A stretch of 64,000 nt of DNA from Bacteroidales bacterium (lineage in GTDB: Bacteria; Bacteroidota; Bacteroidia; Bacteroidales; PXBB01): positions 1 to 64,000 of the forward strand of contig JAQVVM010000018.1 in assembly GCA_028698995.1 (NCBI GenBank), read 5' to 3'. Positions 48,240 through 58,946 of the stretch are shown here, piece by piece. Every line of letters begins with the position of its first letter. Position 1 is the stretch's first letter. Made by a program: the position numbers and the translations under genes. The notes beneath the pieces are model-generated. The model had not been told where the DNA came from and searched no databases. It saw only the letters and a program-made list of their open reading frames with translations.

Positions 48240-48959
48240 CTATGCGTTTTTTCTTTTGTTAGGTCTGAATTTAGGAGCTGGTTTTGCAGTTGCTGACGTA
48301 ACACCCAAATTTGGTGATAAATCACGTTTGCCATAAACTTCTCCTTTACAAATCCATACTTTAACTCCAATGATTCCATAGGTTGTATTGGCTTCTGCTA
48401 ATGCATAATCAATATCTGCTCTTAGGGTATGGAGGGGAATTCTTCCATCTTTATATTGTTCACTTCTTGCCATTTCAGCACCACCTATACGGCCTGATAC
48501 TAATATTTTAATACCTTCAGCACCCATTCTCATGGTTGAAGCAATGGCTGTTTTAATAGCTCTTCTGTATGAAATACGTCCTTCGATTTGCTTGGCGACT
48601 GCTGCTGCTACAAGAATAGCATCTAATTCAGGACGCTTAATTTCAGCGATATTTATCTGTACTTCTTTTCCTGTAATTTTTTTAAGCTTTTCTTTTAAGG
48701 TATCTACCTCTTCTCCACCTTTCCCAATAATAATTCCAGGTCTTGCTGTATTGATGGTAATGGTGATAAGTTTCAAAGTTCTTTCAATGATGATTCTTGA
48801 AATGCCTGATTTAACTATTCTTGGATCTGCATTGATAAACTTTCTTATTTTATCATCTTCGACAATCTTACTGTCGTATTTATTACCTCCAAACCAGTTT
48901 GAATCCCAGCCTCTGATAATGCCTATTCTGTTACCTATTGCGTTTGTTTTTTGTCCCAT
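48240..48959 (-). CDS. rpsC: 30S ribosomal protein uS3
   Basis: mRNA-entry protein of 239 residues. The N-terminal KH domain includes [19 protein letters not shown] and [20 protein letters not shown]. The C-terminal domain has [40 protein letters not shown] and [14 protein letters not shown]. Full length. Confidence 0.98.
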   Translation of the reverse strand: MGQKTNAIGNRIGIIRGWDSNWFGGNKYDSKIVEDDKIRKFINADPRIVKSGISRIIIERTLKLITITINTARPGIIIGKGGEEVDTLKEKLKKITGKEVQINIAEIKRPELDAILVAAAVAKQIEGRISYRRAIKTAIASTMRMGAEGIKILVSGRIGGAEMARSEQYKDGRIPLHTLRADIDYALAEANTTYGIIGVKVWICKGEVYGKRDLSPNLGVTSATAKPAPKFRPNKRKNA

Positions 48960-48974
48960 TACAAGTAAATTATG

Positions 48975-49376
48975 TTATTCTTTTACTAAATTATCAATTA
49001 CTAAAGTTACATGGTTTGATCTTTTTCTAATTCTATATCCTCTTCCCTGTGGTGCTGTCCTTAATCTTTTAAGCTGTCGACCACTATCTACTTTTATTTC
49101 TTTAACAAATAAAGGATTGTCTTCAATTCTTTCTCCTTCATTTTTATGCTGCCAATTTGAAATTGCAGATAATAAAAGTTTTTCAAGTCTTATAGACGCT
49201 TCTTTGGGGCTTGTTTTAAGTATATGTAGCGCTCTTTCTACATTTTGCCCTTTGATAAGATCTGTCAACAATCTCATTTTTCGTGGAGAAGTTGGACAGT
49301 CACGTAATATTGCAAAATATTTCGTTTTATTATCTTCTTTCCTTTGTGTTGCTTTTTCGCGTTTTCTTGCACCCAT
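48975..49376 (-). CDS. rplV: 50S ribosomal protein uL22
   Basis: Exit-tunnel protein of 133 residues: [40 protein letters not shown] and [20 protein letters not shown] (the tunnel loop). Normal length, in rpsS-rplV-rpsC order. Confidence 0.97.
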   Translation of the reverse strand: MGARKREKATQRKEDNKTKYFAILRDCPTSPRKMRLLTDLIKGQNVERALHILKTSPKEASIRLEKLLLSAISNWQHKNEGERIEDNPLFVKEIKVDSGRQLKRLRTAPQGRGYRIRKRSNHVTLVIDNLVKE

Positions 49377-49401
49377 GATTTATATTGTTATTTATAAAAT
49401 T

Positions 49402-49668
49402 CTATTTTTTACTGCCAGCGTGTCCTCTAAAAATGCGGGTAGGTGAAAATTCGCCTAATTTATGACCTACCATATTTTCAGTTACATAAACCGGAATAAA
49501 CTTGTTCCCATTATGAACGGCTATGGTATGTCCTACAAAATCAGGAGATATTACAGAGCTTCTCGACCATGTTTTAACAACTGTTTTTTTATTGATATTG
49601 TTAAGTTCCAATACCTTTTTTTCCAGTTTATAATGTATATAAGGACCTTTCTTTAATGAACGACTCAT
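49402..49668 (-). CDS. rpsS: 30S ribosomal protein uS19
   Basis: Head protein of 88 residues: [60 protein letters not shown] and [19 protein letters not shown]. Confidence 0.98.
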   Translation of the reverse strand: MSRSLKKGPYIHYKLEKKVLELNNINKKTVVKTWSRSSVISPDFVGHTIAVHNGNKFIPVYVTENMVGHKLGEFSPTRIFRGHAGSKK

Positions 49669-49687
49669 ACTCTTAAATGATTAAATA

Positions 49688-50518
49688 TTATTTTTTAGAT
49701 TTTCTTCTTTCAATTATTACCCTGTTTGATGGATTCTTCTTAGCTCTTGTTCTGAATCCTTTTGCTGGAAGTCCTTTACGACTTCTTGGGTGACCACCTG
49801 ATGCCCTGCCTTCGCCTCCACCCATTGGATGATCAACAGGATTCATTACAACAGGTCTTGTACGCGGTCTTCTGCCAAGCCATCTGCTTCGACCAGCTTT
49901 TCCTGAAACTTCAAGATTATGCTCAATGTTTGAAACAATACCAATTGTTGCTTTACAGGTTAACAGAATCATCCTTGTTTCACTTGAGGGCATTTTTACG
50001 ATGGCATATTTACCATCTCTTGACATCAACTGAGCTGAAGAGCCGGCACTTCTTGCTATTTCAGCACCTTTTCCGGGTTTCAGCTCAATATTATGAATGT
50101 TACTTCCCAGAGGTACTTCACTTAAAAATAATGTATTTCCAATATCGGGTGTAGCACCTAAACCGGAATTGATGGTCTGTCCAACTTTAATTCCATTAGG
50201 AGCAATGATATATCTCTTTTCACCATCAGAATAAACTACCAACGCAATTCGTGCACTTCTGTTAGGATCATATTCAATTGTTTTAACCAATCCTGGGATA
50301 CCATCTTTATCTCTCTTGAAATCAATAATTCTATATTTTCTTTTGTGTCCGCCACCAGTGTACCTCATGGTCATTTTACCTGTATTGTTACGACCTCCCG
50401 ATTTTTTAATCGGAGCCAATAATGACTTCTCAGGAGTTGAGGTTGTAATTTCATCAAAGGAACTTATAACTTTGAATCGCTGACTAGACGTTGTTGGTTT
50501 GAATTTTTTTAATGCCAT
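49688..50518 (-). CDS. rplB: 50S ribosomal protein uL2
   Basis: Peptidyl-transferase-region protein of 276 residues: [59 protein letters not shown], and the C-terminal signature [20 protein letters not shown] with the conserved His. Confidence 0.98.
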   Translation of the reverse strand: MALKKFKPTTSSQRFKVISSFDEITTSTPEKSLLAPIKKSGGRNNTGKMTMRYTGGGHKRKYRIIDFKRDKDGIPGLVKTIEYDPNRSARIALVVYSDGEKRYIIAPNGIKVGQTINSGLGATPDIGNTLFLSEVPLGSNIHNIELKPGKGAEIARSAGSSAQLMSRDGKYAIVKMPSSETRMILLTCKATIGIVSNIEHNLEVSGKAGRSRWLGRRPRTRPVVMNPVDHPMGGGEGRASGGHPRSRKGLPAKGFRTRAKKNPSNRVIIERRKSKK

Positions 50519-50550
50519 TTTATTTCTTTACTTTAAATCAAAATCATAAA

Positions 50551-50841
50551 TTAAATACTGCTGTAAAAATCAATAGTTTCGCCTTCTTTTAAAGTTACTA
50601 TTGCTTTTTTGAAAGCATTTGTACGGCCTTGAACAACTCCTGTTTTAGTATTTCTGGATTTCAATTTTCCATTATAAACCATGGTGTTGATTTCTTTTAT
50701 ACTTACTCCGTACAAATCTTCAATAGCCTTTTTTATCTGTAATTTGTTTGCCCTTTTGTCAACAATAAAACCAAAACGGTTGAATTTTTCACTAACCGTT
50801 GTCATTTTCTCAGTTATAAGGGGTTTTATCAAAACATTCAT
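50551..50841 (-). CDS. rplW: 50S ribosomal protein uL23
   Basis: Exit-site protein of 96 residues forming part of the docking area for SRP and trigger factor: IKPLITEKMTTVSEKFNRFG, FIVDKRANKLQIKKAIEDLY, GVSIKEINTMVYNGKLKSRN. Confidence 0.97.
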   Translation of the reverse strand: MNVLIKPLITEKMTTVSEKFNRFGFIVDKRANKLQIKKAIEDLYGVSIKEINTMVYNGKLKSRNTKTGVVQGRTNAFKKAIVTLKEGETIDFYSSI

Positions 50842-50867
50842 TTTTTTGTATTTTTATCGTTTTATAA

Positions 50868-51503
50868 CTACTTGATTTCCTGCAAATTGCTATTAAGAAA
50901 TTCTAATGAGCTTTCTGTCAGTATCAAATTTTGAGCGTTTAAAATATCGTATGTACTTAACAATGAATGATTTACAACTTTTACTTTGCTCAAATTTCGA
51001 GAGGACAAATATACGTTTTTATTTAATTCACCAAGCACTAATAGTGATTTTTTTTCAAAAATGTTTAAACTTTTCATTAAATCAATATAAAGCTTGGTTT
51101 TTGGGTTCTCAAAATTAAAATTTTCGACCACCAAAATATTTCCTTCTTTAGCTTTTTGAGTCAAAACAGAAAGTTTTGCAAGTCTTTTTAACTTTTTATT
51201 GAGTTTAAATCTATAGTCACGTGGTTCTGGACCAAAAACATTGCCACCACCTCTGAATAAAGGAGATTTCAAACTGCCTGCACGAGCTGAACCTGTACCT
51301 TTTTGTCTTTTAATCTTTCGGGTACTGGCCATAATTTCGCCTTTACATTTAGTCTTAGATGTACCTTGTCGTTGATTTGCCAAATATTGTTTAACATCAA
51401 GATATATAGCATGTTCATTCGGTTCAATAGAGAACACGGACTCGTTTAAGGTAACTTTTTTACCTGTTTTGCTACCGTCTGTTTTTAATACTTCTAATTC
51501 CAT
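50868..51503 (-). CDS. rplD: 50S ribosomal protein uL4
   Basis: Exit-tunnel protein of 211 residues: [60 protein letters not shown], and a C-terminal domain ending with [14 protein letters not shown]. In E. coli uL4 represses the S10 operon; no leader structure is identified here. Its start overlaps the rplC stop by 10 nt. Confidence 0.97.
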   Translation of the reverse strand: MELEVLKTDGSKTGKKVTLNESVFSIEPNEHAIYLDVKQYLANQRQGTSKTKCKGEIMASTRKIKRQKGTGSARAGSLKSPLFRGGGNVFGPEPRDYRFKLNKKLKRLAKLSVLTQKAKEGNILVVENFNFENPKTKLYIDLMKSLNIFEKKSLLVLGELNKNVYLSSRNLSKVKVVNHSLLSTYDILNAQNLILTESSLEFLNSNLQEIK

Positions 51504-52117
51504 CTTTCTAAAATTAAATATGAACCACTTGGACCAGGAACAGATCCTTTAACTATAATGAGATTTTTTTCAGGGATAATTTTCAAAATCTGAGAGTTGA
51601 TAATTTTAACTTTATTACCACCCATTCGACCAGCCATCCTCATACCCTTAAAAACTCTTGATGGCCATGAAGATGCACCTACTGAACCCGGAGCTCTGAG
51701 ACGATCGTGCTGACCATGAGTGCTACCACCAACACCTGAAAATCCATGTCTTTTTACAACACCTTGAAAACCTTTTCCTTTTGAAGTGCCTGAAACATCA
51801 ATAAATTCACCTTCGATAAAGATGTCTGCTTTCAGAACATCACCAAATTTTTTTCGCTCTTCAAAACGTGAAAATTCCTTAAGGATTCTTTTCGGTGTGG
51901 TGTTGGCTTTGGTGAAATGCCCTATAAGAGCTTTGGGAGTATTTTTCTCCTTCTTGTCATCAAAAGCCAACTGGATTGCTTCATAACCGTCATTCTCAAG
52001 TGTTCTCACCTGAGTAATAACGCAGGGACCAGCCTCAATTACCGTGCATGGTATATTTTTACCAGAGGCATCATAAATACTGGTCATTCCAATTTTTTTT
52101 CCAATTAAACCTGACAT
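51494..52117 (-). CDS. rplC: 50S ribosomal protein uL3
   Basis: Early-assembly protein of 207 residues: [59 protein letters not shown] and [20 protein letters not shown]. Overlaps the rplD start by 10 nt. Confidence 0.98.
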   Translation of the reverse strand: MSGLIGKKIGMTSIYDASGKNIPCTVIEAGPCVITQVRTLENDGYEAIQLAFDDKKEKNTPKALIGHFTKANTTPKRILKEFSRFEERKKFGDVLKADIFIEGEFIDVSGTSKGKGFQGVVKRHGFSGVGGSTHGQHDRLRAPGSVGASSWPSRVFKGMRMAGRMGGNKVKIINSQILKIIPEKNLIIVKGSVPGPSGSYLILERWN

Positions 52118-52160
52118 TTTTTCTTTTTTATCAATTTATAAATACTAAACCTTTTATTAA

Positions 52161-52466
52161 TTATACTTTTATTTCAACTTCAACACCACTGGGAAGCTCT
52201 AATTTCATGAGAGCATCAATGGTTTTTGATGTTGTACTGTAAATGTCAATCAAACGTTTGTAGGAACTTAGCTGAAATTGCTCCCTTGACTTTTTGTTGA
52301 CAAATGTTGAGCGTAAAACAGTAAAAATCTTTTTATTGGTTGGTAATGGAATTGGACCACTAACAATTGCTCCTGTACTCTTTACTGTTTTTACAATTTT
52401 TTCGGCTGATTTATCAACCAAATTGTAATCGTACGATTTTAATTTTATTCTAATCTTCTGGCTCAC
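52161..52466 (-). CDS. rpsJ: 30S ribosomal protein uS10
   Basis: Head protein of 101 residues, elsewhere also NusE in antitermination: [73 protein letters not shown]. First gene of the S10 group, following fusA directly; no tuf gene lies between. Confidence 0.98.
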   Translation of the reverse strand: MSQKIRIKLKSYDYNLVDKSAEKIVKTVKSTGAIVSGPIPLPTNKKIFTVLRSTFVNKKSREQFQLSSYKRLIDIYSTTSKTIDALMKLELPSGVEVEIKV

Positions 52467-52505
52467 TTTTTATGATTTTATGTTAACAATATTAATTTTA
52501 TATTA

Positions 52506-54614
52506 TCAGAAATATGAATGATAATACCCTCTTAATCGGGTAATAATTTCTTCAGTTAAACTTTGCGATACAACTTCAAAATGTGAAAATTCAAGACTTG
52601 ATGTAGCCCTGCCGGATGTCATTGAACGCAAATCTGTTACATAACCAAACATCTCGGATAGTGGCACTTTTGCTTTAACAATATGATAACCGGATTTAAT
52701 TTCAAGACCATCAACCTGTCCTCTTCTTCTGTTTACGTCTGCAGAAATGTCACCGGCAAATCCATCGGGAGTAACAACCTCCAATTTCATTACAGGTTCC
52801 ATCAAACCAACTTTTGCCTTTTTTAATGCTTCTTTAAAAGCTAAACGTGCAGCAATTTCGAAAGATAAAGAATCAGAGTCAACGTTATGATAGGAACCAT
52901 CAAGCAAAGTAACTTTAAGGCTTTGCATTGGGTATCCTGCAAGAACGCCGTTGTGCATCGCAAATTTAAATCCCTTTTCGACTGATGGAATAAATTCTTT
53001 AGGAATGTTTCCACTTTTCACCTCATTAATAAACTGAAGACCAGTAAAGTCTTTATCGGCAGGTGATAAAATAACATCAATATCAGCAAATTTACCCTTG
53101 CCACCACTTTGTTTTTTATAAACCTCCCTATGTCTAACCTCACTTAGAATAGCCTCTTTGTAAGCGACCTGAGGCGTACCTCTATTTACTTCTAAGTTAA
53201 ATTCGCGTTTCAGTCTGTCAAGAATGATGTCAATATGAAGTTCTCCCATCCCTTGGACAATAGTCTGACCGGTTTCCTCATTGTAATTAACACAAAATGT
53301 AGGATCTTCCTCTGTAATTTTAACCAAAGTCAGTGTCAATTTATCAACATCTACCTGAAACTTAGGTTCTATAGCAATACCAAGAACCGGTTCGGGGAAA
53401 TGGATGGTTTCAAAATAAATAGGATGTTTTTCATCACATAGGGTGTCTCCTGTTCTAATTTCCTTAAATCCAACAGCAGCGCCAATATCACCGGGAAATA
53501 TTTTTTCAATAGGATTGAATTTATTGGCATGCACTTGTAATATTCTGGATATTCTTTCTCTTTTACCAGTTCTGCAATTCAAAACATTAGAACCAGCATC
53601 CAATATACCTGAATAGACCCTGAAAAAAGCAATACGACCAACGTAAGGATCCGTGGTTATTTTAAAAGCATAAGCAGCAAAAGGTTCATCTTCTGAAGCT
53701 GTGCGAACTTCCTCTTTTTCTGTTTTAGGATTAATCCCTTTAACAGAAGGAAGTTCAGAAGGACAAGGTAAAAACCGAACAACAGCATCCAATAACTTCT
53801 GAACGCCCTTGTTTTTAAAAGAAGAGCCACATAAAACAGGAACTATTTTCAATTCGAGTGTAGCTTTTCTTATGGCAGATATGATATCTTCCTCTGTTAT
53901 GGAATCTGGGGAACTAAGAAACCGCTCTAAAAGCTCTTCACTTTCTTCAGCAGTACCTTCAATAATTTTAAAACGGTATTCGTTTACTGTTTCCTTAAGA
54001 CTTTCCGGTATATCAACTTCAACAAAATTGAATCCGTAGTTATCTTCTTCCCAAATATATGCTTTGTTTTCAATGAGGTCGACAACGCCCTGAAAATTAT
54101 CTTCATCGCCTATAGGAATCTGAACAGGAACAGGTTTAACTTTAAGTTTATCAGTCATTTCACTGAGTACATTAAAGAAATTTGCTCCCGCCCTGTCCAT
54201 TTTATTGATATAGGCAATTCTTGGAACTTTGTATTTATCGGCCTGCCTCCACACAGTTTCAGACTGTGCTTCTACGCCACCGACAGCACAAAAAAGGGCA
54301 ATAGCACCATCCAGAACTCTCAGTGAACGTTCAACTTCAACAGTAAAGTCCACATGTCCGGGGGTGTCAATAATATTTATCTTATAATCACTGTTTTGAT
54401 ATTTCCAAAAAGCAGTTGTAGCTGCAGCAGTAATGGTAATGCCTCTTTCCTGTTCCTGAACCATCCAGTCCATTGTTGCAGCACCATCATGAACCTCACC
54501 AATTCTATGGTTTATACCGGTATAATATAATATACGCTCAGTAGTTGTGGTTTTACCCGCATCTATATGAGCCATAATGCCAATGTTTCTTATTTTAGTC
54601 AGATCCCTTTGCAT
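52506..54614 (-). CDS. fusA: Elongation factor G
   Basis: Translocation GTPase of 702 residues. The G domain has P-loop [19 protein letters not shown], switch II region [20 protein letters not shown] and [10 protein letters not shown]. Domains II-V follow, with [18 protein letters not shown] in domain IV and [19 protein letters not shown] near the end. It lies in the standard rpsL-rpsG-fusA order. As the protein is full length with canonical motifs, it is the translational EF-G rather than a paralogue. Confidence 0.98.
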   Translation of the reverse strand: MQRDLTKIRNIGIMAHIDAGKTTTTERILYYTGINHRIGEVHDGAATMDWMVQEQERGITITAAATTAFWKYQNSDYKINIIDTPGHVDFTVEVERSLRVLDGAIALFCAVGGVEAQSETVWRQADKYKVPRIAYINKMDRAGANFFNVLSEMTDKLKVKPVPVQIPIGDEDNFQGVVDLIENKAYIWEEDNYGFNFVEVDIPESLKETVNEYRFKIIEGTAEESEELLERFLSSPDSITEEDIISAIRKATLELKIVPVLCGSSFKNKGVQKLLDAVVRFLPCPSELPSVKGINPKTEKEEVRTASEDEPFAAYAFKITTDPYVGRIAFFRVYSGILDAGSNVLNCRTGKRERISRILQVHANKFNPIEKIFPGDIGAAVGFKEIRTGDTLCDEKHPIYFETIHFPEPVLGIAIEPKFQVDVDKLTLTLVKITEEDPTFCVNYNEETGQTIVQGMGELHIDIILDRLKREFNLEVNRGTPQVAYKEAILSEVRHREVYKKQSGGKGKFADIDVILSPADKDFTGLQFINEVKSGNIPKEFIPSVEKGFKFAMHNGVLAGYPMQSLKVTLLDGSYHNVDSDSLSFEIAARLAFKEALKKAKVGLMEPVMKLEVVTPDGFAGDISADVNRRRGQVDGLEIKSGYHIVKAKVPLSEMFGYVTDLRSMTSGRATSSLEFSHFEVVSQSLTEEIITRLRGYYHSYF

Positions 54615-54646
54615 ATATATTATATTATACAGATGTTCAATTTCTG

Positions 54647-55114
54647 TTAGAATCTGAAATGTGAAAATGCTTTGTTTGCTTCAGCCATTCTGTGCATGTC
54701 TTCTTTTTTCTTAAAAGCTGCACCTTCTTCTTTGTAGCCTGAAAGAATTTCACCTGCCAGTTTATTGGCCATGGTTTTTTCGTTTCTTTTTCTGGCATAC
54801 AAAATCATATATTTTATAGCTAGCGAAATTTTTCTTGAAGGTCTGATCTCAGATGGAATCTGAAAAGTAGCTCCTCCAATTCTACGGCTTCTTACTTCTA
54901 CCTGAGGAGTAATATTCTCAATAGATTTTTTAAATACATCTATTGCATTCTCTTCAGTTTTTTGCGCAACAACATCCATGGCATCATAAAATATTTTTAA
55001 TGCCACATTTTTCTTGCCACTATACATCATATTATTGATAAACATTGATACCAAAGTATCATTGTATTTAGGATCGGGCAAAAGAATTCTCTTTTTTGGT
55101 TTACTTTTCCTCAT
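54647..55114 (-). CDS. rpsG: 30S ribosomal protein uS7
   Basis: Head-assembly protein of 155 residues: [60 protein letters not shown] and [20 protein letters not shown]. Confidence 0.98.
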   Translation of the reverse strand: MRKSKPKKRILLPDPKYNDTLVSMFINNMMYSGKKNVALKIFYDAMDVVAQKTEENAIDVFKKSIENITPQVEVRSRRIGGATFQIPSEIRPSRKISLAIKYMILYARKRNEKTMANKLAGEILSGYKEEGAAFKKKEDMHRMAEANKAFSHFRF

Positions 55115-55137
55115 TTTTTAGAAAATATAATAATTGT

Positions 55138-55518
55138 TTATGACTTTACTTTAGGTCTTTTGGTTCCGTATTTTGAACGTCTCTGTGTGCGGCCGTCAAC
55201 ACCTGAAGTGTCAAGTGCACCTCTAACAACATGGTATCTTACACCTGGAAGGTCCTTTACACGACCACCTCTAATAAGTACAATAGAGTGCTCCTGAAGG
55301 TTATGGCCTTCACCTGGAATATAGGTGTTGACTTCTTTTCCATTGGTTAATCTTACCCTGGCAACTTTTCTCATCGCTGAATTAGGTTTCTTTGGTGTAG
55401 TGGTGTAAACTCTCACACATACTCCCCTGCGCTGCGGACATGAATCCAAAGCAGGAGATTTACTTTTGTAAGTTAATTTCTTGCGTCCTTTTCGAACCAA
55501 TTGTTGTATTGTTGGCAT
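55138..55518 (-). CDS. rpsL: 30S ribosomal protein uS12
   Basis: Decoding-centre protein of 126 residues: [60 protein letters not shown] and [18 protein letters not shown]. The streptomycin-relevant lysines in TPKKPN and RVKDLPG are the sensitive wild-type residues. D89 in KDLPG corresponds to the aspartate modified by RimO, whose gene is also in this window. First gene of the ribosomal block, 49-56 nt after its promoter. Confidence 0.98.
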   Translation of the reverse strand: MPTIQQLVRKGRKKLTYKSKSPALDSCPQRRGVCVRVYTTTPKKPNSAMRKVARVRLTNGKEVNTYIPGEGHNLQEHSIVLIRGGRVKDLPGVRYHVVRGALDTSGVDGRTQRRSKYGTKRPKVKS

Positions 55519-55573
55519 ATAAACAGTTTTTGTTTAATTTTTTTTTATTAAAAATCCCATAATTTTGGGAGTG

Positions 55574-55603
55574 CAAAGGTAAAAGTTTATTTCATATATT
55601 CAA
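55574..55603 (-). promoter_or_regulatory. Promoter of the rpsL-to-rplQ ribosomal block
   Basis: On the - strand TTG (55601-55603), a 19-nt spacer and TACCTTTG (55574-55581) match the Bacteroidota consensus at the ideal spacing. The RNA would start about 50 nt before the rpsL ATG. No other equally good box was seen upstream of this block. Confidence 0.75.
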
Positions 55604-55734
55604 CAACATAATAAAAAAAAATTTTATTATTTTTTAACATAATATTATATATTTTGTGTAAGATTTGCACAACTCACTGTATTTATGATAGTTACATTAT
55701 TTTTCAAAAATACTGATTAAAACACAAAAATTTA

Positions 55735-55742
55735 TAATTTTG
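55735..55742 (+). promoter_or_regulatory. -7 promoter element before the PcrA/UvrD gene
   Basis: TAATTTTG on the + strand, exact TAnnTTTG match, 23 nt before the GTG at 55766. No TTTG occurs at the standard upstream distance. Confidence 0.4.
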
Positions 55743-55765
55743 AAAAATATTAATATTTATCCGAA

Positions 55766-58063
55766 GTGCAAGCATATATTTCAGAACTAAATGACGCTCA
55801 ACGAGTAGCAGTGGTAAACACCGAAGGTCCTATACTTGTTCTCGCAGGGGCGGGTTCAGGCAAAACCAAAACTCTAACCTACAAAATTGCTTACCTGATT
55901 TCTAAAGGTATTGACCCATTCAACATACTGGCTTTAACCTTTACAAATAAGGCTGCACGTGAAATGAAAGAGCGCGTTGAACTTTTGCTCGGAACAAGCA
56001 ATGCAAAGAATGTTTGGCTGGGTACATTTCATGCCACTTTTGCAAGAATACTCCGCTCAGAAGCTGAGAAATTAGGTTATTCCCGACACTTCACAATCTA
56101 TGATACCGAAGACTCCAAAAGAGTTATTAAGGGTATTGTTAAAAATTTGAATCTCGACGACAAAATATATAAGGCATCTACTGTTCTCGGTCGCATTTCA
56201 TCAGCCAAATCAAGTTTAATTGATGCAGATGATTACATCTCTAATGCAGAGCTTATTGAAAATGATAAAATCATGCGACGCCCTGAAATGGGTAAAATTT
56301 TCAAAACGTATTCAGAGAAATGTTTTGTAGCTTCAGCAATGGACTTTGATGATTTATTGCTCAACATGAATATCTTACTGCGCGACTTTCCTGAGGTACT
56401 CAATAAATACCAACGCTTGTTCAAATATATTTTAGTTGACGAGTACCAGGATACAAATTATGCTCAATACATGATTGTAAAAAAACTCGCTGCAAATAAT
56501 GAAAATATTACTGTTGTTGGGGATGATGCTCAGAGTATTTACAGCTTCAGAGGCGCTAATATCGAAAACATCCTAAATCTTAAGAAAGACTATCCTGATA
56601 TTAAAATATTCAAGTTGGAACAGAATTACCGCTCCACTCAGAACATTGTCAATGCAGCCAATAGTGTAATCAAGAAAAACAAAAATCAATTTTATAAAGA
56701 AATCTGGACTGAAAATCAATCAGGTGATCAAATAGATGTTGTTGCTTCGTCAAGCGACGGAGAAGAAGCCAGAAAAATTGCCTCTAAAATTTCTTCCCTT
56801 ATTGAAGAAGAGCAAATGGTTTATAAAAACTTTGCCATTCTGTACCGCACTAATGCACAATCGCGTTCACTTGAAGAAGCCCTTCGAGCTGAAAATATTC
56901 CCTATCGTATTTATGGCAGTATTTCATTTTACCAGAGAAAAGAAATAAAAGACCTTATTGCATATTTCAGACTTGTTCTGAACAGCAACGATGACGATGC
57001 CTTGTTAAGGGTTATTAATTACCCTGCAAGAGGCATAGGCAAAACAACATTAGACAGACTAATTGTTTTGGCGGATATGCATAAAGTTACTTTATGGGAT
57101 GTCATCACCAACAGTAAAAATTACAATTTGGAATCCAACAGTGGTGTTTTGAAAAAAATTGAGGATTTTGTCCTGATGATACAAAGCATGAAAGTGCTTA
57201 ACAATACAAAAAACGCCTTTGAATCGGCAAGTCAGATAGCAAAGGACAGTGGCATTTTGAGAGATCTTTTTGAGGACAAATCAACTGAAGGTGTTGGTCG
57301 TTTAGAAAACCTTGAAGAACTGCTTAATGGTATCAGAGAGTTTGTGGAAAACAAAGAAGAGGATGAGGATGCACAAATAAAGACATTAGGGGACTATATT
57401 CAGAATATCTCTCTACTGACAGATGCAGATACTGATGTAACAAATACCGAAGTTGTTTCACTAATGACAATTCATGCAGCCAAAGGCCTTGAATTTCCCT
57501 GCGTTTTTCTTTCCGGCGTTGAAGAAAACTTATTCCCCTCATTAATGGCATTAAATACACGCTCTGAACTTGAAGAAGAACGCAGACTTTTCTATGTTGC
57601 AATAACCAGAGCTATGAAGAAACTCTTCATCCATTATGCCGAAAGTCGTTTTAAATGGGGCAATCTGAATTTCTGTGAACCCAGTCGTTTTATTGATGAA
57701 ATAGATCCACGCTATCTAAATTTTGTTGATAACTTCTCTTTCAGTAAACCAAAAACTGAAAGTTATATTCCAAAACAAGAAAAACAAGAGAAACCCTATA
57801 AACAAAAAGGCGAATGCATTAAAAAAGTTGAAAAAACGCCCCCTCCGGGATTCAAGAAAGTCTATAAATCCTCCTCCCCACCTCAAACTCAAAACGAAAA
57901 ACAAGACTTTGAAGTAGGAATGTTTGTGATGCATGAGAAATTCGGAAAAGGGCAACTCATCAGCCTCGAAGGTTCTGGAGACAGCCATAAGGCCATTGTG
58001 CTCTTCGAAAAACAGGGACAAAAACAACTGCTCTTGAAATATGCCCGATTAAAAATTATTTAG
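55766..58063 (+). CDS. PcrA/UvrD-type superfamily 1 DNA helicase
   Basis: ATP-dependent 3'-5' helicase for repair and for removing stalled complexes, 765 residues. It has the Q motif ELNDAQRVAV, Walker A GAGSGKT (28-34), motif Ia LTFTNKAAREMKERV, Walker B DEYQDTN (225-231) and motif III GDDAQSIYSFRGA. Motif IV is LEQNYRSTQNIVNAAN, V is SLMTIHAAKGLEFPCVFLSG, and VI is EEERRLFYVAITRA. A charged linker leads to a C-terminal Tudor-like domain (about 715-765, VGMFVMHEKFGKGQLISLEG) of the sort by which PcrA contacts RNA polymerase. It starts with GTG at 55766; no ATG is suitably placed. Divergent from rpsL with a 247-nt gap. Confidence 0.95.
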   Translation: MQAYISELNDAQRVAVVNTEGPILVLAGAGSGKTKTLTYKIAYLISKGIDPFNILALTFTNKAAREMKERVELLLGTSNAKNVWLGTFHATFARILRSEAEKLGYSRHFTIYDTEDSKRVIKGIVKNLNLDDKIYKASTVLGRISSAKSSLIDADDYISNAELIENDKIMRRPEMGKIFKTYSEKCFVASAMDFDDLLLNMNILLRDFPEVLNKYQRLFKYILVDEYQDTNYAQYMIVKKLAANNENITVVGDDAQSIYSFRGANIENILNLKKDYPDIKIFKLEQNYRSTQNIVNAANSVIKKNKNQFYKEIWTENQSGDQIDVVASSSDGEEARKIASKISSLIEEEQMVYKNFAILYRTNAQSRSLEEALRAENIPYRIYGSISFYQRKEIKDLIAYFRLVLNSNDDDALLRVINYPARGIGKTTLDRLIVLADMHKVTLWDVITNSKNYNLESNSGVLKKIEDFVLMIQSMKVLNNTKNAFESASQIAKDSGILRDLFEDKSTEGVGRLENLEELLNGIREFVENKEEDEDAQIKTLGDYIQNISLLTDADTDVTNTEVVSLMTIHAAKGLEFPCVFLSGVEENLFPSLMALNTRSELEEERRLFYVAITRAMKKLFIHYAESRFKWGNLNFCEPSRFIDEIDPRYLNFVDNFSFSKPKTESYIPKQEKQEKPYKQKGECIKKVEKTPPPGFKKVYKSSSPPQTQNEKQDFEVGMFVMHEKFGKGQLISLEGSGDSHKAIVLFEKQGQKQLLLKYARLKII

Positions 58064-58079
58064 ATTTAAAAATTATTAT

Positions 58080-58133
58080 TACTTTTGCATCATCCTGTAT
58101 TTGAATTTTCACCTGAAATTTTCCGTTTTCAGG
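58080..58133 (+). promoter_or_regulatory. Promoter box and hairpin in the leader before the DUF4290 gene
   Basis: TACTTTTG (58080-58087) is an exact TAnnTTTG match, giving an RNA start near 58093. A 7-bp hairpin CCTGAAA/TTTCAGG with an 8-nt loop (58112-58133) lies within the resulting 150-nt leader. It lacks a T-run, so it is not a typical terminator. The rest of 58064-58245 has no reading frame worth calling. Confidence 0.4.
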
Positions 58134-58245
58134 AATACCATAAGGATAAGTTTTGTCATCAAATTATATCAGAATCCCAACGGAATAATACCTGATAAAA
58201 TGAAATTTTCAACTGATGCAGGTTAAATTAAAAAATTATTATTAA

Positions 58246-58905
58246 ATGAAAATAGAGTATAACACCACCCGTCCATTGCTGCCAATTTTAGAATACGGCA
58301 GGAACATTAAAAAACTTATTGATTGTGCTGTTCAAATTGAAGATAAGGAAAAAAGAACACAAGCTGCCCAAAGCATAGTCAGAGCAATGGCTCAGGTAAC
58401 ATCTCACCCCAAAGATTCAGGTGATTTCTGGCAAAAAATCTGGGATCACCTCTTTATCCTTGCCGATTTTCAATTGGATGTTGATTCCCCTTATCCAAAA
58501 CCCGATTCAGATACAGTGCATGTAAAACCCGCTGAAATTTTCTATCCTAAAAAAACAGTGAAATACCGCTATTACGGACAAAATATCCAAAACATCATTA
58601 AAAAAATTGCCGTTATTGATGAAAGCGATAGAAAAAGTAACCTTGTAAAACAAGTGGCCAACCACATGAAAAAATCATACCTGACATGGAACAGGGACAA
58701 TGTATCAGACGAGGTTATTTTAAACCACCTTGCTGATTTATCGGGCAGCAGACTGAAACTCGATGAAGCCGACAGGCTTAATAGAACCAGCGACATTTTG
58801 GCTGCTACCAAAAAACCCAAATTCGTCAGCAATAACAATAAACCGGGAAAGTTTCAAAGAAACAAAAAAAACAATAACCAAAGCAATTACAAAAAACCCA
58901 TCTGA
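58246..58905 (+). CDS. DUF4290 domain-containing protein
   Basis: Predicted cytoplasmic protein of 219 residues. The DUF4290 domain (about 1-180) begins MKIEYNTTRPLLPILEYGRN and includes QAAQSIVRAMAQVTSHPKDS, DFWQKIWDHLFILADFQLDV, and NQVANHMKKSYLTWN-type sequence. The last 30 residues are a basic Lys/Asn/Gln-rich tail, which might bind nucleic acid or membrane. The family is Bacteroidota-specific and of unknown function; in many relatives it lies beside murA, but here the downstream neighbour is an EamA transporter. There is no signal peptide. Confidence 0.9.
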   Translation: MKIEYNTTRPLLPILEYGRNIKKLIDCAVQIEDKEKRTQAAQSIVRAMAQVTSHPKDSGDFWQKIWDHLFILADFQLDVDSPYPKPDSDTVHVKPAEIFYPKKTVKYRYYGQNIQNIIKKIAVIDESDRKSNLVKQVANHMKKSYLTWNRDNVSDEVILNHLADLSGSRLKLDEADRLNRTSDILAATKKPKFVSNNNKPGKFQRNKKNNNQSNYKKPI

Positions 58906-58946
58906 CATATTACGAAATTTCTTCATTTCATTAACCAGGGTTACTC

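Noticed and set aside
48532-49446. Open frame of 304 codons on the + strand across rpsC, rplV and rpsS
   Set aside because: It is antisense to three certain ribosomal protein genes, with hydrophobic low-information sequence typical of antisense frames; no start context or family supports it.
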